Source: Didymella arachidicola
Taxonomy: Eukaryota; Ascomycota; Dothideomycetes; Pleosporales; Didymellaceae
Assembly (NCBI GenBank): GCA_016630955.3
Contig: CM049991.1
Span: forward strand, 372,001-436,000
Length of the DNA: 64,000 nucleotides
Direction of reading: 5' to 3'
The translations under genes were made by a program, and so were the position numbers. The notes under the pieces are model-generated. The model did not search any database. It was not told the origin of the DNA and was given only the letters and a program-made list of their open reading frames with translations. This document shows, in pieces, positions 57,613-64,000 of this stretch (positions are counted from its first letter, which is position 1; each line of letters begins with the position of its first letter).

Positions 57613-60129
57613 ATGAGGGTTCAGTCTCTCACCAGAGCGCAATCACTCGCCTCCAGCAGCCTTCGCACAGCTGCTCGCACCGCGTCACGGGCCCCTTCTC
57701 GATGCGCTCTTTCGACCGCCGCCGCATCGCGCACACCCTTCACCAGCGGTCTGAAGACAGACACATGGATCAACAACCAGCAGAAGAGATGGCAATCTGC
57801 GGCAACCCAAGTGTGAGTCCAATTGCGCTTTCTATCATCCCTATTCGTTGGGCTGTGGCAAAGAGGCGATCCAGCTAACGGCGACTCAGGCTGGCCAAAG
57901 CAAAGGATGATCCGTCAACACTGACTCAAGATGACATCGTCGCAAACCTCGACCCCGTCGAATGGGAGCGCCTGTCACGCGTTCGCAACATCGGTATCGC
58001 CGCCCATATCGACTCTGGAAAGACCACCGTCACCGAGCGCGTCCTCTTCTACACCGGCCGAATCAACGCTATCCACGAAGTACGTGGCAAGGATGCCGTC
58101 GGCGCAAAGATGGACTCCATGGACCTGGAGCGTGAGAAGGGTATTACTATCCAGTCTGCTGCGACGTTCTGCGACTGGATCAAGAAGGACGATGAGGGCA
58201 AGGACGAAAAGTACCACGTCAACTTGATTGACACCCCTGGGCATATTGACTTCACTATCGAGGTAGAGCGCGCATTGCGTGTGCTCGACGGAGCTGTCAT
58301 GATTCTCTGCGCTGTCAGCGGTGTCCAGTCTCAGACAATCACTGTCGACAGGCAGATGAAGCGTTACAACATTCCCAGACTGTCGTTCGTAAACAAGATG
58401 GATCGCATGGGTGCAAACCCTTGGAAGGCTGTTGAGCAGATCAACAAGAAGCTCCGGATCGCTGCTGCCGCCATCCAGGTGCCTATTGGGCGCGAGGACA
58501 ACTTCCTTGGTGTTGTTGATCTTATCAAGATGCAGGCGCTTTACAGTGAGGGTGCCAAGGGAGAGATTATCCGGGTCACAGACGAGATCCCAGCAGATCT
58601 GGTAGATCTTTGCAAGGAGAAGAGGGCTACACTCATCGAGACCCTCGCGGATGTCGACGACGAGATCGCCGAGATCTTCCTCATGGAGGAGACACCCACC
58701 ATTCCCCAGATCAAGGCTGCTATCCGCCGCGCCACCATCTCGCTCAAGTTCACACCCGTATTGATGGGCTCTGCCCTCGCCGACAAGTCTGTCCAGCCCA
58801 TGCTCGACGCCGTCTGCGACTACTTGCCCAACCCCTCCGAGGTCGAGAACATGGCACTGGACAAGAAGAGGGCTGAGGCGCCTGTAAAGCTCGTCTCGTA
58901 CAACTCACTTCCGTTCGTCGGTCTTGCCTTCAAGCTTGAAGAGAGTAACTTCGGTCAGTTGACCTACATTCGTGTCTATCAGGGTACTCTGAGGAAGGGC
59001 ATGAACGTTTTCAACGCCAGGTCGGACAAGAAGGTCAAGATTCCCAAGATTGTGCGCATGCACTCGAATGATATGGAGGAAGTACAGGAGATTGGTGCTG
59101 GTGAGATCTGCGCCGTGTTCGGTGTCGACTGCGCGTCTGGTGACACCTTCACGGATGGCGGTCTTGGATACACCATGGTAAGTCAAATTGTAACTTCAGA
59201 AAGATGCCAGAGCTGACGCGTACCAGACATCCATGTTCGTTCCTGAGCCCGTTATCTCCCTCTCGATCAAGCCCAAGCACACCAAGGATACGCCCAACTT
59301 CAGTAAAGCCATGAACCGCTTCACTCGTGAAGATCCTACCTTCCGCATTCATGTCGACCCCGAGTCCCAAGAAACCGTCATCTCCGGTATGGGAGAGCTC
59401 CATCTTGATATCTACGTCGAGCGCCTGCGCCGTGAATACCGCGTTGAGTGCGAGACTGGTCAGCCCCAGGTCGCCTACCGCGAGACACTTACCAAGCGTG
59501 TTAACTTTGACCACACATTGAAGAAGCAGTCCGGTGGATCCGGAGATTTCGCTCGTATCATTGGTTGGATGGAGCCCTCAGAAGCTCTTTCAGAGAACAA
59601 ATTTGAGACCCAGGTAACTGGTGACAACCTGTCTGAGAAGTTCTTGTACGCCTGCGAGAAGGGTTTCAACCAGTCCATTGTCAAGGGTCCTCTGCTCGGT
59701 CACCGCGTACTGGGTACCAACATGGTAATCAATGACGGTGCCACTCACGCCGTCGATTCCAGCGAAATGGCCTTCAAGAACGCGACCGCCCAGGCTTTCC
59801 GCAAGGCTTTCGCACAGGGTGCTCCCCAGGTCCTGGAGCCTCTGATGAAGACTACCATCACCGCGCCGTCCGAGTTCCAAGGTTCAGTCATTGGTCTGTT
59901 GAACAAGCGCAACGCCGTCATCATCGATACCGAGGTCGGCCCCGAGGATTTCACCGTCTACGCCGACTGCTCGCTCAACTCCATGTTCGGCTTCAGCTCG
60001 CTGCTGCGCGCTAGCACACAGGGCAAGGGCGAGTTCAGCATGGAGTTCAGCCACTACAGCCCTGCGCCACCGCAGCTGCAGAAGGAGCTCATTGCCAAGT
60101 ACGACAAGGAGAGGAAGGACAAGGATTAA
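57613..60129 (+). CDS. MEF1: Mitochondrial translation elongation factor G1 (Mef1)
   Basis: A GTPase that translocates peptidyl-tRNA on mitochondrial ribosomes. Exons 57613-57812, 57890-59177 and 59227-60129 give 796 aa. The first ~50 residues are Arg/Ser/Ala-rich with no acidic residues until about position 49, a typical mitochondrial presequence. GTPase motifs are intact: G1 AHIDSGKTT (105-113), switch I with REKGITIQSA, G3 DTPGHIDFTIEVERALR and G4 NKMD. Domains II-V follow, with FKPVLMGSA-type sequence, SIKPK, GMGELHLDIYVERLRREY and a C-terminal QGKGEFSMEFSHYSPAP. The IQSA..C/DW form and presequence separate it from cytosolic EF-2. Both introns keep frame. Confidence 0.97.
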
Positions 60130-60476
60130 CTTAATATGTGGACAAGCTGTTGCGAATTTTCTCTGTTACAGTATACCCTCGACTGCTAGGGCATAGGGCT
60201 TGCATATAGACGGGCGCATTTTGGAAAATAGGGTGTATTGTAGTATAGCTGTACATGTACGATTGGTGTGTGTACTGTATGTATGCGGGAGACAAATGAT
60301 ATCCTCTCTATCTCATCATCGAAATTGCATGGTGCACCTTAATGATCAAGCCTCGGTGATGCGCCCTTGGACACGAGGCGCGTGGACCCCTCCTCTGCCC
60401 CACATGCACCTGTCACAATTACCTGTTCCTAGGCAGCTCCTAGGACAACACAACAACACCACAACACATCGTCGTC
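60130..60476. other. Spacer between MEF1 and NMT1
   Basis: 347 bp, presumably the MEF1 3' end and NMT1 promoter. A CCTAGGCAGCTCCTAGG imperfect palindrome lies at about 60428-60444; its meaning is unknown. Confidence 0.4.
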
Positions 60477-62199
60477 ATGCCTCAGGAAGGTTCCAAGATT
60501 TCTGACCCCGAAGCGATCGCCGCTACCGCCGAAGAAGTTATCGCCGAGTCCAGCAAAGACAATGAGGCCCACGTCTCAGAAGATGAGAGCGAGGACGAGA
60601 CCACAGAAACAGTAGAGGGAGCAGCTGGGGCTACAGAGAAGAAGAAGAAGAGTAGGAAGCGCAGGATCAAGGATGCAATCGCAACAAAGGGGAAGGCGCC
60701 TGCGGTCACAGACTTAAACGCGCCGGCTGCTGGTCAATTGGGCAAGGAGCAGATGAGCCAGTTGCTGGACGCCAACCCAGCGCTGAAGAACCAGCTCATG
60801 TCCAAGGCGAACAACAGGGCAGAGCTGGAGGCTATGATCAAGAAGCTCAATATCAACGAGATGCTGACCGGTCTGGCACCTCAGGGCGCTACCAAGGACA
60901 TGGCCGACCACGCGTTCTGGAAGACGCAGCCCGTACCTAGCTTCGACGAGATGGCTTCGAAGGAGCGGATACCTGATGGTCCAATCAAGGAGATTGACAT
61001 CGAACGGGTGGACAAGAACCCAAGCCCGATGTACCCGGGTTTCGAGTGGGTCACGATGGACCTCGAGGATACAAAGCAGCTTGACGAGGTGTACGACCTG
61101 CTCACAAACCATTACGTCGAGGACAAGGATGCCACTTTCCGTTTCAAATATTCGCCGTCCTTCTTGAACTGGTAGGCTCGTAATGAAAAGAATGTTGAAG
61201 ACAGAGGCTGACATTGGCAGGGCACTCAAAGCACCTGGCTGGAAGAAGGAATGGCACGTCGGTGTCCGCGCAACAGCGTCCGGCAAACTCGTCGCATTCA
61301 TCTCGGGCATTCCTATTCAGCTGCGGATTCGCGAGAACGTGCTGAACTGCTCGGAGGTCAACTTTCTCTGCGTCCACAAAAAGCTTCGTTCAAAGCGACT
61401 GGCACCTGTTCTGATCAAGGAGATCACTCGCCGCTGCTACATCGAAGGCACATTTCAGGCGGTCTACACCGTTGGCTCGTTGCTGCCCACACCGGTCTCG
61501 ACATGTCGCTACTTCCATCGTGCCCTTGACTGGGAAAAGCTGTACGATGTTGGCTTTTCGCCCTTGCCCCACGGAAGCACAAAGCTGCGACAGATCAACA
61601 GGTACAAGCTGCCAGACATTACATCAACCCCTGGACTGCGCAAAATGGAGTCCAAAGATGTCCCGGCCGCGCTTGACCTGCTGAAGCGCTACCTCGAGCG
61701 CATGGACATGGCCCAGGTCTTCGACCAGACCGAATTCGAGCACTGGATCTGTCCTAAAGAAGAGCCCAAAGAGCAGGTCGTATGGAGCTACGTCGTCGAA
61801 GACCCCGACACAAAGAAGATCACGGACTACTTCTCATTCTACAACCTGGAAAGCACTGTCATCGGAAACAAGAAGCACGATACCATCAAAGCTGCTTACC
61901 TGTTCTATTACGCGACCGAAGTCGCGTTTGAGAAGGGCGATGCCAAGCTAAAGACGAGGCTCAATTCGCTGATGAAGGATGCGCTAATTATGGCAAAGAA
62001 GTTCGACTTCGATGTCTTTAACGCTCTGACCCTTCTTGATAACCCGCTCTTCCTTGAAGAGCAGAAGTTTGGTGCTGGAGATGGCTCGCTCCATTACTAT
62101 TTGTATAATTACCGTGCCGCACCTATCACAGGTGGCATCGATCAGAGAAACCAGGCAAGCACGAAGCACATGGGTGGTATCGGCTTGACAATGTTGTAG
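60477..62199 (+). CDS. NMT1: Glycylpeptide N-tetradecanoyltransferase (N-myristoyltransferase)
   Basis: Transfers myristate from myristoyl-CoA to N-terminal glycine of target proteins. Exons 60477-61171 and 61221-62199 give 557 aa. The N-terminal ~130 residues are acidic then basic (KKKKSRKRR), matching the ribosome-associating extension of NMTs. The catalytic core starts DHAFWKTQPVPSFDE and includes FEWVTMDLED, LLTNHYVEDKDATFRFKYS, the intron-split FLNWALKAPGW, GKLVAFISGIP, NFLCVHKKLRSKRLAPVLIKEITRR and YFHRALDWEKLYDVGFSPLP. The C-terminus GGIGLTML provides the terminal-carboxylate base typical of the family. The intron lies in the FLNW|ALKAPGW region. Assignment is secure. Confidence 0.97.
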
Positions 62200-62891
62200 G
62201 TCTATGATGCGCGGCATCGTCGTCGATCGAGGTAGCATCGAAAGTGAGATGCGACGACCAATCCTTGCTCAGGCCGAGGAAGTAGGGTTTTTCCTACAGT
62301 CAGAAACAAATAGGTCTTCCAGAGCTCTCTTCTGTCTCACCAAAGATCTCTCCCAAAAGGGTCAAAAGCAAGATACGTCCAAAACTCAATATGAATCACA
62401 AAATCAAGGTCAACAACGATCGCCATTTCCCCACACTCAGTCCCCATTATTTTTGTCCATTTACTGTGATTCACAAGCGCCCGGCACTTTTCTACAATGC
62501 CGTCTGGGTCGAGTGGTAGCGACCTACCACAGTAGACGCCAGCACTATTGCGCACCAACCAATCACAGGAAAGAGCACCACATTCCTCACAACAAGGTTG
62601 AGTGACGGCTCAAGCCGCAAAGCAGAGCTCTCAGCCAATGCCTTCCTCTATATTCGTTTCGGTTACTCATACAGCGGGTGCAGCGGGGCGCCATGTGGCT
62701 TCAGAGTTAATACACTTAATTACCGAGGACGACGTCTCGAAATTTACCTTTATGACCACCCCGCGAGCTCTTATTTTGCGAATATTACCTTCTGAGGTAA
62801 GGGGAGAATTAGGTGTGGATGTGATAGTCTATTTCCTGCAACCCCTCATCAACACCTGTCAAGGTGCCTACACTCGTTTATACCAACCGCC
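62200..62891. other. Spacer upstream of the lipase gene
   Basis: 692 bp between two plus-strand genes. No coding frame or RNA gene was supported; a stretch near 62,500 that superficially resembles a tRNA 5' half lacks the rest of the cloverleaf. Confidence 0.45.
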
Positions 62892-63946
62892 ATGGCTTTC
62901 CTGTCACTCTTTCTCACCATCCTGCTCAGTGCGCTGCTCAGCCATGCCGCTCCCTTCGTCGCTGAGAAGCGAGGTATGGTGATTCTGTTCAGGAAAAGCT
63001 CGTTGCATGAGTACTGACGCCCAACAGCAATCGACACCACTCTCCTCCAGACATTCAGACTCATGTCTCAATACGCATCCGCGGCGTATTGCTCCAGCAA
63101 CTTCAACTCACCCGGCACTCCGATCAAATGCGCGGGCGGAAACTGTCCGCTAGTGGAAGCTGCGGACGATGAGACAGTGCTGGAGTATAGCAAGTCCGTC
63201 CCTCCACACTCCATCAGATCGAACGGCCCACTGACACGTAAACCAGGACAGAGACATTGACAGACGTAACCGGATTCCTTGCGCTCGATCACACCAACAA
63301 ATTGATCGTTATCTCCTTCCGCGGCTCGCAATCTCTCGACAACTGGCTGACAAACCTCGACTTCGGCTTCACCGACACCGATATCTGCGCTGGATGCAGT
63401 GCACACTCCGGATTCTGGCAATCTTGGGTCGATGCACGCGACACCGTAATCCCCGCCGTCCAAGCCGCTGTAAAGCAGTATTCCAGCTACACGGTGTCCG
63501 TAACAGGACACTCGCTCGGCGGTGCGATCGCCCCTTTCGCCGCCGCTCAGCTCCGCAATCTCGGTCTCAAAGTCACTCTTTACACGTTCGGCAGCCCGCG
63601 GATCGGCGGCTCTAGTCTCAGCAGCTATATCAGCAATCAACCCGGTGGAAATTATAGGGTTACGCACTACAACGACCCTGTTCCGCGCGTTCCGTTGCTG
63701 GCGATGGGGTATGTGCATATCAGCCCGGAGTATTATATTGGGACGAAGAATAAGGTTGACGTCAAGGCGAGTGACTTTCAGGTCATTAGCGGGAGTATTA
63801 ATCTGTTCAAGGGTAATTCTGCTTGGCTGTTGACTGATGTGGAAGCGCATCGGTGGTATTTCACGAGGATGTACGATTGTGGGGATGGGAAAAAGAGGAG
63901 GGGAATGGAGGACTTCGAAAGTCTGGAGATTGTTGCGAGGTTCTGA
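62892..63946 (+). CDS. Secreted class-3 lipase / feruloyl-esterase-like alpha/beta hydrolase
   Basis: Exons 62892-62973, 63028-63193 and 63247-63946 join to 315 aa. ATG 62892 has a strong context (ccgccATGg). Residues 1-19 form a signal peptide (AFLSLFLTILLSALLSHAA), followed by a KR pair that may be a propeptide site. The fungal lipase_3 core is complete: RLMSQYASAAYC, TDVTGFLALDHTNKLIVISFRGS, the nucleophile elbow GHSLGG (Ser172), YTFGSPRIG, the acid in YNDPVPRVP and the histidine in VEAHRWYF. Several cysteines are placed as in secreted members. Substrate (triglyceride or feruloyl ester) cannot be decided from sequence. Length and motifs are intact. Confidence 0.93.
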
Positions 63947-64000
63947 CGTGCCCTGTAAGCGTCTCATCATGTGGAAGGTGTTAGCGCAGGTATGCAACGC

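Noticed and set aside
62495..62560. gggtcgagtggtagcgac, resembling a tRNA D-arm
   Set aside because: No T-arm follows at the right distance and the acceptor ends do not pair.
63068..63997. 309-codon minus-strand frame covering the lipase gene
   Set aside because: Antisense to a lipase with complete catalytic motifs, and it runs through the lipase introns; it is a shadow of GC-rich third codon positions.

Overview
The window is nuclear DNA of a filamentous ascomycete. Genes sit on both strands at roughly one per 2.5 kb. Most are split by short introns of about 46-60 nt with GTRNGT donors, a CTRAY-type branch point and a YAG acceptor. The gene set (PalI/Rim9, an RNA-silencing RdRP, a fungal GPI-protein family, an Alt a 1-type secreted protein) points to the Pezizomycotina. 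The Alt a 1-like protein suggests the Dothideomycetes; that placement is inference.

Layout. 1-6.5 kb: the 3' end of an unrecognised gene, an ER-retained FKBP (KDEL), a small hypothetical gene and a large disordered nuclear-type protein. 6.5-15.3 kb: four minus-strand genes, palI/RIM9, ribosomal protein eS4, aspartate-semialdehyde dehydrogenase and a ten-exon mitochondrial D-lactate dehydrogenase. 16.5-25.3 kb: two plus-strand genes, a 1,096-aa helical-repeat/coiled-coil protein of unknown function and an RNA-dependent RNA polymerase with DLDGDD. 25.6-35.4 kb: ELP6, exportin-T (LOS1), S-formylglutathione hydrolase, then RPB6 and TFIIIA from one divergent promoter. Four of these five act in RNA polymerase III transcription or tRNA modification and export. 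35.8-43.2 kb: a Cys-rich-finger protein, a GPI-anchored protein and a small Rossmann-like protein. 44.5-54.1 kb is gene-poor: an Alt a 1-like secreted protein, an AT-rich repeat-bearing island, a 1,022-aa fungal-specific protein, another gene-free stretch and a four-exon Rdx/SelW-like redox protein. 55.2-64 kb: an Ala/Lys/Pro-rich protein, mitochondrial EF-G (MEF1), N-myristoyltransferase (NMT1) and a secreted class-3 lipase.

Exon joins were made by eye and checked for reading phase. All reconstructed multi-exon genes stay in frame over their full length. I found no CRISPR array, rRNA or convincing tRNA, and no intact transposon. I see no clear new multi-gene system. The best leads are the Rdx protein with a second, C-terminal CxxC; the RGG-rich PalI tail; two GC-AG introns sharing one donor hexamer; and the grouping of tRNA/Pol III genes.
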